DNA from: Dictyostelium firmibasis
Taxonomy: Eukaryota > Evosea > Eumycetozoa > Dictyosteliales > Dictyosteliaceae
Assembly: GCA_036169595.1 (NCBI GenBank)
Contig: CM069765.1
Coordinates: forward strand, 7,351,001 to 7,415,000
Direction: 5' to 3'
DNA: 64,000 nucleotides
The translations under genes were made by a program, and so were the position numbers. Positions within the stretch are counted from its first letter, which is position 1, and the number at the start of each line of letters is the position of its first letter. The notes under the pieces were generated by a model, which did not search any database, was not told the origin of the DNA, and worked only from the letters and a program-made list of their open reading frames with translations. This document shows positions 16,394 through 27,506 of this stretch, in pieces.

Positions 16394-16431
16394 ATTTTTT
16401 CATTTATTAAAAAAAAAATAAATTAATAAAA
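16150..16431. promoter_or_regulatory. Intergenic region upstream of the mitochondrial helical-repeat gene
   Basis: It begins with (AAATA)n simple sequence after the FNIP stop. It then has one mixed-composition patch (GTGATTTGGTCTGCCATATT at 16228-16247) and an ACGACCGCTTACAT word near 16328-16341, followed by poly(T) and an A-rich leader before the ATG at 16432. No gene is seen. Confidence 0.45.
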
Positions 16432-19400
16432 ATGATTGGGACGAAGTTACAAAAAATATTTAAAATAAATAAACAATTAAATAGATCAATATACTTTAGA
16501 TCATTTTCAACAGCAGCAACAACAACAACAACAACAACAATAAACAATGAACCAATAATTAAAAGTTTTGAAACAAATAAAATTTTAGATGACAATAAAG
16601 AATTTAATAAAATTGATTTCGATGATGAGAATAAACAAAAATTTAATCAAATTACAACAAAATATAAAAAAAAATATTTCCCACGTATAGATTTTTACAT
16701 TGAAAAAGAACAAAAAAATACTCTTGGGAATTATTTTAACGCTTTAAAACATGATATGGGAGGATTAGTGGCTGAGTAAGATATTAATATTATTTCTTCT
16801 TATAATATATATTGATGATATCCGAAAAACTAATTGAATAAAAAAAAAAAAAAAAAAAAAGAATGGCTCATTTTTTAAAATTTACAAAAAATAAATATTC
16901 AGCTAAAAATTTATATCAAAAATTAAATGGTGATTTAAAGAGAAATCCATTGATAACCAATCAATTTTTAAAATATTTTAGAGAGAAAAATCCCGAAAAT
17001 CAAGATTTTTTTTATTATACTAAGAATTCTGTAAGTTTAGATGATTGGGATACAGGAACATGGTATGAAGTATTAAAATATGAAATTGATCAGATACCAA
17101 ATAAAAAAAGAGGTGATAGACAACAAATTGAGAATTTAATACAAGAAATGAGAGAAAGAAAGATTGTATACACTAATGGTATATTAGAGGAATTAATAGA
17201 TTATTATATGGCAGATGGTGATTATAAGATTGCAAAATTCTATGTTAAACTTTTAAAAGCTGAGCCTATACCTCAGGCTTATGGTGATATTGAACAATCC
17301 CATCGTTTTCCATATCAAATTTTATCTAGATTTACAGAGATATTAATCGATGTCGATCCAATGGAAACAATTAATGTAATTAAAGCGTTAGTTCAAAAAA
17401 ATGGTTCAAAAATGTTGGAAGATTCTGGATTCATTGAAATCTTACATATATTTGTAAAATCGAATAGAATCGATGAGTTTTTAGATATTTGGCAAACTGT
17501 TCATGAACAATCTAAATCAGCTACTATCTATAATAGAGTTATAGAATATTTTGCATTGGTTGAAGGTAATACAGATTTTTCAAATATCTTTTTAGAAAAA
17601 TTAATGGAAAAACATAAAGCAACCACAGAATCGATTGAACCAATACTTAAAGCATCAATTAAAAGAAATGATAATGAAAAAGTAATTGCTAAAATTCTTA
17701 AAACCTTCAATGTTCTTGGAGTTAAATATTCTGCAGGTATTTTCTATTGGCATCTAAGAGTTTTCAACTCTGAAAGAGATAGAGAAAAGATAGCACTTAG
17801 ATTACTTATGGATCCAGAAATGTTTGCAACTATTTATGTTGTAGTAGATAAAATAAATGATGATGAACATAATACAATCAAAAAGGTATTAATAGATACA
17901 ATGGCACAATCAAATAGAGTCAGTAAATGTTTGAATGCTGTAATCTTTGAATTCCTCTACAATGAAGATTTTCAAAGTGCTCTAAGTTGGTATTCAAGTA
18001 AACTTCAATCGTTTAATATGTACTTAACCTATGATGTTGTCTATGCCTTTGTTTACTATCATAGAATAAAAGGTGAGATAGAATTGTCCAATCACTTCTA
18101 TGCAAAATTAAAAAATTTACCAGGTCACGAAAAAAAAGAAGAGATTTTAAAAACTTTTAGAAAAAACTTTTCCCTTACAAATAGATTGGATGGTATTACC
18201 AATTGGTTAGAAAAACCATCACCCACAGAGATATGGACTCGTTCAATAGAATTAAATGGTCAATCTGAAAAAGTTAAAATTTTAAAAGAGAAATTCCACC
18301 AAAATCAAAAATTAATGAAATTTACAATCGATGAACTAACCAAAACTCTCGAGAAAATGTTGGTACCTAAAAACAATCACAGAGAGATCAAATTAGAATT
18401 AGAGAAATTCTTAGAATCAAATTCCATACCACCATCAGGAACACTTTCTAAAATATTGGATACAATTTATTTAAGTGATCCAACTGGTTTCCTATCTTAT
18501 ATACTTTCATTGAATAGTCAATCTTCATTATTATTCCTTGCCAATTGTTATTCAACCATTGTTAAATTCGATATTCAATATGGTTTAGTTCAAATGGAAC
18601 CAGCATTTAAAGCAACCACCTCAACAACCTCACTTTGGAGTGCATTGGTTATCAATATAATACGTCAAGGCAATCCAATAGTTTTCAAAATTCTTTCAGG
18701 TCTAGAGAATTCAAAAAGATTAATTACCAATCAAGCATTGTTCCTATTGGGTTTAGAAATTCAAAATATTAGATTCAAGAGAAATAACATCGATTTCAAC
18801 TATAATGAAAATGTTCAATTAGATTACTTTGAAAGAAATAGTAGAGATAATGAAAGTTTCAAATATAATGAAAATGGTAAATTAATAAACTATTATTTAA
18901 ATAAAATGAGTAGTTCAGATGCCGGTGATCTCTATGAATTGGTCAAAAGCTATAAACTTATCTTCTTTTCGTTGTATCAAAAAATTAACGAACAAACTCA
19001 ATCACATTCAACAACTTTAAACTCACCAGAAGAGACTACTCATGAAAATAGATTCCAACATTATTTAACACCAATTCAAAATTCATCTATCAGTATTTTA
19101 ATTGATACTGGTGATTTTAAAAACTCAATTACAATCTTGGAGAAATTAATTAAAAATCATCTTTGTAATCGTGAATCATTGTTATTGGCTGCTGAAGCAT
19201 TTAGAAAATCAGAAACCATCAAAAGTGAACTTGAAATGTCAAGTTTTTTAAGAAAAATTTGTTTATTACACTCAAAAACATTACATCTAACACCTGATGA
19301 GATATATCAATTATCTGAGAATCCCACAGTTTACAATGATTCAAATTTCATTAGAGAATATTTATCAGTCCCACAACTTAATCAAATAAGTGAATTAAGA

Positions 19401-19493
19401 AATCAAACCTTATCTTTTTCCGTTTTACTTGAAATGGATGAAAATAATAAAAAAACAATTGAAAATATGGTTCAAACTTACAAATTTATTTAA
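16432..19493 (+). CDS. Predicted mitochondrial helical-repeat (PPR-like) protein
   Basis: Exons 16432-16775 and 16862-19493 encode 991 residues. The first 25 residues (IGTKLQKIFKINKQLNRS, then IYFRSFS) are basic, amphipathic and free of acidic residues, a typical mitochondrial targeting peptide with an R-x-F-S-type cleavage area. A Thr run follows. The rest is helical, with repeated helix pairs such as ATIYNRVIEYFALVEGN and TYDVVYAFVYYHRIKG that resemble degenerate pentatricopeptide repeats. This suggests organellar RNA handling, but no specific family is recognised. The GA|A join at the intron restores the frame, and the intron's 3' end is pure poly(A) followed by G. Codon usage is normal. 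Function is inferred only from architecture. Confidence 0.7.
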
Positions 19494-20075
19494 TAATAAT
19501 AATAATAATAAAAAACTAATAGTAATAATAAATAATAAATAATAATAAATAATAAAAAACATAGTAGTAATAATAAATAATAATATTAAATAATAATAAT
19601 TAATAATTAATAAATAATAAATAATAATAAATAATAATTTAAATAAATATAATAAAGTAGATTATATGGTTAAACATCCTTAATCACAACACTCCTTGGA
19701 TTAATTCAGCAAAAACAACAACAGCAATAACAACATCAAAAACAACAATTACATTTACAACAACAATCTCAACAACCTCAACAATATTGCTCAACCAATT
19801 ATTGGTAAGGATGGTCTGAAATAACACCAGATGGGCAATAAATAAGACAACTCAACTTCATCAAGCTCATATTGCACAATAACAAAACGAGTCTATCGTC
19901 CAAAGGTTAAAACTATAAAACCAATTTTAAATGAATTGATTATTGATCATTTGAATCTATTATTAATAAATAAAAAAAAATGATTATTAAATAAAAAAAA
20001 TAAAAAAAAATTTGATTCCAATATTATTATTATATTTTTTTTTTTTTTTTTATACAAAATTTTATTTTAAAAATT
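19494..20075. other. Intergenic region with simple repeats and a coding relic
   Basis: TAATAATAAA-type simple sequence at about 19494-19660 is followed by a compositionally coding-like patch (separate pseudogene entry), then AT-rich DNA to the LOG gene's 3' end. The two flanking genes converge here. Confidence 0.55.
19683..19910 (+). pseudogene. Possible decayed Gln-rich coding relic
   Basis: This stretch is much richer in G+C than the neighbouring intergenic DNA and uses CAA triplets. One plus-strand frame reads LIQQKQQQQ-stop-QHQKQQLHLQQQ, then SQQPQQYCSTNYW-stop-GWSEITPDGQ-stop. The stop in the Gln run is a TAA where CAA would be expected, consistent with a C-to-T change in an old gene. 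After the third stop the coding feel moves to another frame (KTTQLHQAHIAQ-stop-QNESIVQRLK), suggesting a frameshift. I could not identify the parent gene. It may be a duplicated gene fragment, an untranslated transcript, or chance. Confidence 0.35.
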
Positions 20076-20792
20076 TTATGCTTGTGAAGTGGTTAACCAT
20101 TTTAATTGACTTTTATATGGTGCAATTGATTCCAATTTATTTAATAATTCAATTGGATCAGAGCTGACAATAATTGAATTTGCAAAATCACCATCAACAA
20201 AGCCAGTACCAACACTTGTTTTTAATAATGCTACTAATGGATCATAATAACCATTTATATTTAAAATACCAACTGGCTTTGAATGAATACCTAATTGATT
20301 CCATGTAATACATTCAAATAATTCCTCTGAATGAAATTGATAAAATGTTCATTTCAATTATTATTAAGAAAAAAAAATGAAAAAAAAAATTAATAAATGG
20401 AAAATTTAAAAAATAAAAAATAAAGAAATAAAAAACTTACCAAAAGTACCCATACCACCTGGTAATGCAATGAAAGCTTCAGATGAATTATACATAATTT
20501 CTTTTCTAGTGTGCATGTCATCAACAAATACAACTTCACCAATAGTTACACCTGAAATTTCTTTTGGTGACAATGATCTTGGAATAATACCTTTAACTCT
20601 ACCACCTGCATTTTGAACACCTTGTGAAACTGCACCCATAATACCAATGTTACCACCACCATAAATTAATCCATAATTTCTTTTAACCATTTCTTTAGCT
20701 AACTCTTCTGCTTTTTGAGTATATATTTCATCATTTCCTTTTCTACTTCCACAAAATACACAAATATTATTAATTTTATTAACTTTTTCCAT
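20076..20792 (-). CDS. LOG-type nucleoside 5'-monophosphate phosphoribohydrolase
   Basis: Exons 20792-20441 and 20326-20076 encode 200 residues. The Rossmann-like fold starts ICVFCGSRKGND. The family motifs GGGNIGIMG (about residues 45-53) and PGGMGTFEEL (about 111-120) are present, the latter assembled across the intron. The tail (VGILNINGYYDPLVALLK) also fits. Enzymes of this family (LONELY GUY, often mis-annotated as lysine decarboxylase) split cytokinin riboside 5'-monophosphates into free base and ribose 5-phosphate. Dictyostelium makes cytokinin-type compounds such as discadenine, so a role in that pathway is plausible but inferred. A minority of family members act on other nucleotides. 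Length is normal for the family. Confidence 0.9.
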
Positions 20793-20858
20793 TTTTTTTC
20801 TTTAATTTATAATTTGTTCAACAAAAAAAAAAAAAAAAAAAAAATAAAATTAAAAACG

Positions 20859-20896
<38 letters not shown>

Positions 20897-21247
20897 AAAA
20901 TAAAAATAAAATTTTTTTTTCGTTTGTAATTGCATCAAAAAAATGAAAATAAAATTAAAAGTTTTTTCCCCCCCCTCATATCTTTTTTTGTGGGTTTATT
21001 TCTCAAAAATTTAAAAAAAAAAATGTTTAAAAGGTTTTCCAATCCAACACCAAAAAAAAAAAAAAATAAAAAAAAAAAATAAATAAAAATAAAAAAAAAA
21101 TAAAAATAAAAAAAAAACATTCAATAACAAAATGAGAAAACGCAATTTAAATAAATAGGATTAAAGAAAAAAAAAATAAAAAAAGAAAAAGGTTTTCAAT
21201 TAATTTTAATATGTACAAGTTTTTTTTTTATTTTTTATTTAATTCAG
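20793..21247. promoter_or_regulatory. Upstream region of the LOG gene
   Basis: Extreme poly(A) sequence with one oligo-C run at 20968-20975 (eight C, preceded by T6 and followed by TCATA) and a TTGTGGGTT word at 20988-20996. The latter is an exact reverse-strand match to the Dictyostelium upstream sequence element of small RNA genes. No RNA-like sequence is visible at the expected distance, so I annotate no RNA gene. The 3' end of the poly-Gln gene is at 21248. Confidence 0.45.
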
Positions 21248-21512
21248 TTATTTTATATCATTTCTATAAAAAACACTATTTGTTACGGGCACATCAATTA
21301 TTGGAATTCCTTCTTCATCAATCTCTTCAACTTCTTCAACTTCTTTTGATTTAACAGCATCTTTACATGCTTCGATCAAAGATTGATCAATAAATATAAA
21401 TTGTTTATTTGATTTTTGGTTTTGTGAATAGTTATCTAAATTTTTATTATCATAAATAAATTGTTGTTGTTGATGTTCTTGTTGTTCTTGTTGTTGTTGT
21501 TGTTGTTCTTGT

Positions 21513-21544
<32 letters not shown>

Positions 21545-21605
21545 ATGTTGATATGTTTCTTGTTGTATATTTTGATTGTAATAATTTTGATATGGTTGTT
21601 GTTGT

Positions 21606-21636
<31 letters not shown>

Positions 21637-21742
21637 TTTGATAATATGTATTATTGTGGAAATTTGAAAAACATCCTTGAAAATAGTCTTGGGTATCTCT
21701 TTGATCACATAGAAAGCTTGGGCTCATTAAATATTTATCCAT
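21248..21742 (-). CDS. Poly-Gln orphan protein
   Basis: A single-exon frame of 164 residues starting [18 protein letters not shown]. The centre (about 35-95) is Gln runs broken by His, Glu, Asn and Tyr. The end is a non-repetitive acidic segment ([20 protein letters not shown], then [16 protein letters not shown]). The complex termini, mixed codons outside the Gln run and an A-rich upstream context argue for a real gene rather than a repeat-derived frame. No family or targeting signal is recognised, and the antisense Leu and Val frames across it are shadows. It is co-directional with the LOG gene about 450 bases away. Function unknown. Confidence 0.6.
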
Positions 21743-21888
21743 TTTAATAAAAAAATTTTTTTTTTTTGCTGCTTCCTTTTTTACTTTTTTTTCTTTTTTT
21801 TTATTTTTAAGTTTATCTCCAGATATGAGTGGTGTGGGGATTCTAAAATAAAATAAAAAAAAAAAAAAAAAAACAAAAAAAAATAAAA

Positions 21889-21919
<31 letters not shown>

Positions 21920-22314
21920 AAAAAAAAAAAATTAAAATTAATTAATCTCCATCAAAAACAAGATTTGGAAATTATTTGAAATTTTTCAATCTTGTTCTGA
22001 AAATTTCTTCTCAATAATAATAGAATTTGTAGTTACAATAATTATTAATATTATTTTTGTTGTTCAAACCACTCATTTTATTATTATTTTTTATAGTTAA
22101 ATAAGAGAAAAAATAAAAAATAAAAAAAAAAAAAAAAAAAAAAATAAAAAAAAATAAAAAAAAAAAGAAAAAAAAAAAAAAATAGAATAAATTTAATAAT
22201 AACTAAAAATTAAATTAATTTCATTAAAAAAATTTAAAATGATTTTTATAAAATAATAAATAATATCTATATTTTTTAAATGTTAAATTTTTTTTTAAAT
22301 ATTTTAGAAAGGAA

Positions 22315-22370
<56 letters not shown>

Positions 22371-22493
22371 AAATTTTAATTTTTAATTTTTTTTTTTTTT
22401 TTTTTTTTTATTTTCATATTATCACAAACACATCAACAACAAAACGAATATAAATAATACAAAATAATAATATTAATATAAATACAAATCCAA
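21743..22493. other. Divergent intergenic region, poly-Gln gene and psmE3
   Basis: Mostly poly(A). One mixed patch at about 21945-22080 has a 9-base inverted repeat, AACAAGATT (21957-21965) and AATCTTGTT (21988-21996). On the minus strand it also has a 21-codon frame beginning MSGLNNKNNINNYCN, too short and low-complexity to support. CACAAACACATC and ACAAAACGAATATA words at about 22424-22452 lie just before the psmE3 start and may belong to its promoter or leader. Confidence 0.45.
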
Positions 22494-23478
22494 ATGTCTA
22501 AATTATCAGAAATTAAAATGGACGAAAGAGTCTTAGCATATAAACAAGATTTATATGAAAAGACAAAGCATCATTTAAATATAACAATTCCAAAAAAAAT
22601 TGTTGAATTTAGAGAATTGGCAGTAAGTGATAGACATAAAAAAAAAAAAATTAAAAAAAAACAATTGCTATTTGAAAGATTCTAATTGTTTTTTATTATT
22701 TTCAAAAAAAAAAAAAAAAAGGAAGCAAACACTCTTAGAAGTAAAATAGAATTATCGAAAACTACATCAACAACAACAACAACAACAGCACCAGATGGTG
22801 GTGAAGAACCTTCAAAGAAAAGAAAATTAGATTTAGATGCTTATGAAAATGCACTCCCATCACTAGAAGAATTACTTAAAACCAATCCTGTAAATATATA
22901 TATATATAATATTATATTATAAATTTAACATACTGAAAAAATATTTATTTACTTATTTATTTATAGGCTATTTTAGAAACACATACAATTTTTAAAAAAT
23001 ATTATATTGAAACCATTGAAATATTTTCAGTGATTAGAGGGTGGATAACATTAAATATACCAAGGGTTGAGGATGGAAACAATTTTGGTGTTGATATTCA
23101 AGAGGATATTATTTCACAAATTACCAAAGTTGAAGAATGTTATACTACTTTATTGGAATATTCTGAAAACTATCATTTGACAAGAGCTGAATTGGTTAGA
23201 AAAGCTTTAAAACATAAAGATATTGATTCTTATAGATTTTCGTAAGTTTGATTCATTTATTTACCTTTTTAATCAATTGATTTGGTTGGAAATTATTATT
23301 TTTATAATTACTAATAATTAAATTTAGAATTGCAAAATTAGATGAAAAAGAATCTTTTAAATCCAATTTCGGATATCATGATTTAGCACAAAATTACGCA
23401 ACAGCTTATTCAGTTATCGTAAAAAACTTTAGTAAACTTGAAACACCAAGACCAACGAACGCATCGAACATTTATTAA
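22494..23478 (+). CDS. psmE3: Proteasome activator complex subunit 3 (PA28 gamma/REG)
   Basis: Exons 22494-22622, 22722-22889, 22967-23241 and 23328-23478 encode 240 residues. The N-terminal helix (VLAYKQDLYEKTKHHLNITI, then PKKIVEFREL) continues after intron 1 as EANTLRSKIEL. An unstructured homologue-specific loop with a Thr run and a basic SKKRKLDLD motif (possible nuclear localisation signal) leads into the activator core. The core carries the family motif IRGWITLNIPRVEDGNNFGV. The last exon has the Y-H-D-L-Y-like tail YHDLAQNYATAYSVIVKNF. The product forms a heptameric ring that opens the 20S proteasome independently of ATP and ubiquitin, probably in the nucleus. Intron 1 ends in a pure poly(A) run and G. 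Confidence 0.93.
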
Positions 23479-23775
23479 TTGAAGTTGACAAGATTTGAAT
23501 TAAAAAAAAAAAAAAAAAAGCAAAGAAAATTTGGAATTTATACTGACAAATTATATATAAAAAATATCTGTAAATATTTTATCACGCTCGTATCCATGTA
23601 TTTTTTTTTTTTTTTTTTATAAATAAAAAAATAATTTTTATTCTAAAATTTTTTTTGATAATTGATGAAATTATATGAGAGTTTGAAAAAAATATGTATA
23701 AAAAAAGATTGGTTTATTGAAAAAAAAAAAAATGAAAAAAAATGTAAAAAAATACTATTTTATTTTATAGATATA

Positions 23776-23812
23776 CTAAATTATATTATGATTTTTAAAA
23801 CCACTATTATTA

Positions 23813-23871
<59 letters not shown>

Positions 23872-23881
23872 ATTATTACTA

Positions 23882-23912
<31 letters not shown>

Positions 23913-24382
23913 TATTATTATTATTATTATTTTTATTGCTATTGTTATTGTTACTATTATTATTATTATTATTATTTTGTTTTATAATTAAATCTATACC
24001 ATTTAACCAATTACAGTCATTATCGAATAAATAGTATTGACTATTTCGTATTAATAAAAAGAAATACATATGAAAATCTGGGTAAGACTCCACTAAATAT
24101 TCCATTGATCTCTCAATTTCATGTGACTCCAATTCATCCATATCAAAAAATAATATATCCTCTATACTATTATCATATAGATATTTTGAAATTATAAAAT
24201 AACGACTCTGTTTATCTTTTAAATTTGAAAGTATTTTAAAAATATCATTTTTAGCCTCTATTGTCTAAGAAAATAATAATAATAATAATAATAAATATTT
24301 ATTAATTTTGAGAAAACTATTTTTTTTATATTTATTAAAAACTTACAAAATTGAAATTTGATGAAGAAATTTGTGGAACCAT
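23776..24382 (-). CDS. Poly-Asn orphan protein, two exons
   Basis: Exons 24382-24347 and 24264-23776 encode 174 residues. Exon 1 supplies MVPQISSSNFNF. After a GTAAGT..TAG intron the frame continues TIEAKNDIFKILSNLKDKQS, then a well-formed globular segment (YLVESYPDFHMYFFLLIRN; DNDCNWLNGIDLIIK). The C-terminal third is Asn with scattered Ser and Lys, encoded by a TTA/ATT-type array (on the plus strand), ending SGFKNHNII. I see no known domain; the acidic/aromatic middle part could be a small ankyrin-like or F-box-associated fragment but is too short to place. A C/G-rich tract lies about 226 bases upstream of the start. Confidence 0.65.
23812..23985. repeat. ATT/AAT array coding for Asn
   Basis: An imperfect (TTA)n array with occasional CTA, TTG and GTT interruptions, inside the minus-strand poly-Asn gene. 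It is less pure than the intronic arrays near 3 and 4 kb, as expected for an older, selected coding repeat. Confidence 0.9.
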
Positions 24383-24607
24383 TTTTTATTTTATTATTTT
24401 ATTTTATTTTTTGTATTCTATTATTACAGTTTTATTATTATTGTTTTTTTATGATGTAATTAATACCCTATGTAATAGAATTTTTTTTTTTTTTTTTTTT
24501 GTTTTTTGTGTTTTTTTATTTTTTTTTTTTTTTATTTTTATTATTTTTTTATTTTTTTTTTATTTTTTTTTTTTTATTTTTATTTAAAGAAAATGTATAT
24601 TTTTTGA

Positions 24608-24630
24608 CCCCCCTCCTACCCCACCCCCCC
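24608..24630 (-). promoter_or_regulatory. G-rich tract with quadruplex potential
   Basis: On the plus strand there are C runs of 6, 2, 4 and 7 within 23 bases. On the minus strand this reads G7-T-G4-TAGGAG-G6-like, giving four or more G runs that could form a G-quadruplex. It also contains GGGGTG-type G-box cores, the kind of site bound by G-box binding factor in cAMP-induced Dictyostelium genes. It lies about 226 bases upstream of the minus-strand poly-Asn gene and 520 bases upstream of cog2. Confidence 0.4.
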
Positions 24631-24760
24631 TAATATAATTATTTATGTTCAAAGAAACAAAGAATCGATAAATACCAAGATATAATATTTATATATGGAA
24701 AAAAATAGATAAAAAAAAATAAAAAAAATTAAATTTAAAATTTTTTTTTTTTTTTTTTTT

Positions 24761-24902
24761 TTCAAAATATTATAATTTAGTGATGTGATAATATAATAAC
24801 ATGTTTTTATTGTTATTATTGTTTTAAAATAAAAAAATAAAAAAATTTTAATATTTTAAGAATTTTTTTTAATTTCAAATATTATAATGGAGTGATGTAA
24901 AA
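24761..24902. repeat. Direct repeat with TATAATnnAGTGAT core
   Basis: Units at 24761-24790 and 24874-24902 share TTCAAA(A)TATTATAATnnAGTGATGT. A third copy of the TATAATnnAGTGAT core occurs far away at 597-610. Whether this is a dispersed repeat or a regulatory word is unknown. Confidence 0.5.
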
Positions 24903-25049
24903 TTATTACTCAATAATAATATATATATGTATTTTAAATAAAGTTTAAGGAAATAAAAAATATTAAAAACAGGATTTTATTTGTGTTATAATTTCATTAT
25001 GTTAAATTTAAGTTTGAACAACTATTTTAATAAAAATTCAAAAGTATTG

Positions 25050-25081
<32 letters not shown>

Positions 25082-25152
25082 AAATTGATTTTTTTTTTGA
25101 TTTTTTTTATATTTTTTAATTTTTCATTAGTTTTTGGAGAAACAGAGGGGAG

Positions 25153-25864
25153 ATGAATTTAAAGAATAGCTCTTCAGGAGGGAATTTAACATCTTCTCCA
25201 TCATTCAACTCATATTCATCTTTGAATTTAAGTGGAAATAGTTTTAATAATAATAATAATAGTAATAATAACAATGGTATAGGTAGTAATGAGTATATTC
25301 CACTTTGTTTCAGTAAGGATGTATTCACATCGAATACATTTGAGGTGGATCAATTCATTAGTGATTGTAGAAAACGTGTTAATTTAGAATCTGTTCAAAA
25401 AGATTTAAGAGAATATAGCAAACATTTAGATTCAGAATTAATTGAATTAATTAATAAAGAATATCAATCTTTCTTTTCACTTTCAACCTCATTAATTGGT
25501 TTTGATACAATTTTAAATGAATTCTCAATTTCACAATCATCCATTAAATCTGAAATTAAAGTAATCAATCATTTTTTTCAAAAATGAATAATAATTATCA
25601 CTGATATATCACACACATGAAAACTAATTTTTTTTTTTTTTTTTTTTTATAAAAAATTTATTATTTAATTTTAGACATTTAATAAAGAAATTGTTAAAGT
25701 TAGGGAATTAGTAGAAGATAAATTAAATGAAAAGAAATCAATTGAACAAAAGAAAAAACTATTGCAATTATATATTTCAATCTCAGAGACATTGAATAAT
25801 ATGAATCATTTATTCGATCAATTATATCAACTTACCCATCCAAATGACTTTAAGAAAACTGATG

Positions 25865-25901
<37 letters not shown>

Positions 25902-26559
25902 TAATGAAGCAAATATTAATGATGGGGATGTATTAGAATTACTAATTGATAGAATTTCAAATTCATTTTATCAAATTCAAAATCAAATGTCATCATTATC
26001 AAATGATGAATTAAAATTTAGTATATTTCAATCATTATCATTTGTAAGTATTTATATTATTTTTCATTCTATCACTTTCTCCTATACTATAGTTTTAATT
26101 GTGTTAATTATCATCCTGTCTCATCAATCATAATCTTCTTACTTTTATTAGAAAATTATGGATTTATCAAATAAAATAGAGGAAAAGGTTGAACCAATTT
26201 TTAAAGAATCACTAAAGAGATTCATAAATGTAAATAATAATAATAATAATAATAATAAAGAAGAAGATGTTAATAATAATGAAAAACAAAATAAATATGA
26301 TGAAAGAATATTATTAGTATGTTTAAAAACATTTCAAACCATTGATAAATTAAATGTACCATATAAATTATTCAAATCATTAATTGTAAAACCAAGATTG
26401 GCACAAATAGTTTCATTACGTAATTTAGAGATTAATAAATCAACAACAGATGGTTTATCACACATTTATAATTCAATTATTGAATTTTTAAAAAACCAAT
26501 GTTCACCATTCTTTAATATCTCCAATTTAATTAATAATAATTCAAATGAAAATCAATCA

Positions 26560-26596
<37 letters not shown>

Positions 26597-27469
26597 GTAC
26601 AAATAAAATAACAACATATAATAATTATAATTTTATATCACAATCAGTTTTACCAGAGATTGATGAATCACTTGGACATTTTAAACAAATTTTTGCAACA
26701 GGTATACCAGATTTATTCTATAAGAACTACTATTTAACATTTAATTTCATTCAATCGATCGAATCCATTTTCTTGACCAATAAAGATTTGTTAACTCAGT
26801 TTAGACAATCTAGTTCATATTCAAGTTTATGGAAGAAATGGAATTTCGCAGTTTACTTTCAACTTTGTTTCACAAATATTGCACAACAGTTTGAATTAAC
26901 TTATTTAAGAATACCATTATTTGATCAACTCACTATACCTAGTAATAATAATAATAATATCGATAGTAATAGTAATGAAAACAATGAAGGCAGTGAATTT
27001 TATTTAAAATCAACAGACGGATTGAGATTATCAATTGATAAATGTTGGTCAAATTCAATTTTCATTTTTGATTTATCTTCAAAGTTTTTCAAATTATTCC
27101 TTCAATTAATTGCAAGATATGATACTTTTATAGGTGATACTTTAATTCCATTAGAATTAGATTATCAACAGCAACAACAACAAAAACAACAACAGCAACA
27201 ACAACAACAACAACAAACCAATGGCACTGAAAATGATTCAATATTAAAAATTACTCCAAAATCTCCACCCTCACAATCAACCCAATCACCATCTTCATCA
27301 CTAAGCAATAAACAATCATCACCTGAAAATTTCATTTATATAATTTCTGATATCTATAAAATAAAATCAAAAATATTAACTCATTATAAAGATTTAGTAA
27401 TTAAAACAATTGGAAATCATCAAAATCAAGATGAAATTTTAAATTTAATTTCTGGTATGTAAAGTGGAA

Positions 27470-27506
<37 letters not shown>

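Larger units (their letters stand above)
24383..25152. promoter_or_regulatory. Divergent intergenic region, poly-Asn gene and cog2
   Basis: No gene. It contains the C-rich tract at 24608-24630 (separate entry) and two copies of a TTCAAA(A)TATTATAAT..AGTGATGT unit at 24761-24790 and 24874-24902. A long poly(T) tract precedes the cog2 leader. Confidence 0.5.

Noticed and set aside
20988-20996. Second exact upstream-element match, TTGTGGGTT
   Set aside because: The downstream minus-strand sequence is poly(A)/poly(T) without structure, so no RNA gene was called.
21956-22078. 21-codon minus-strand frame starting MSGLNNKNN
   Set aside because: It is too short and low-complexity, and no in-phase continuing exon was found.
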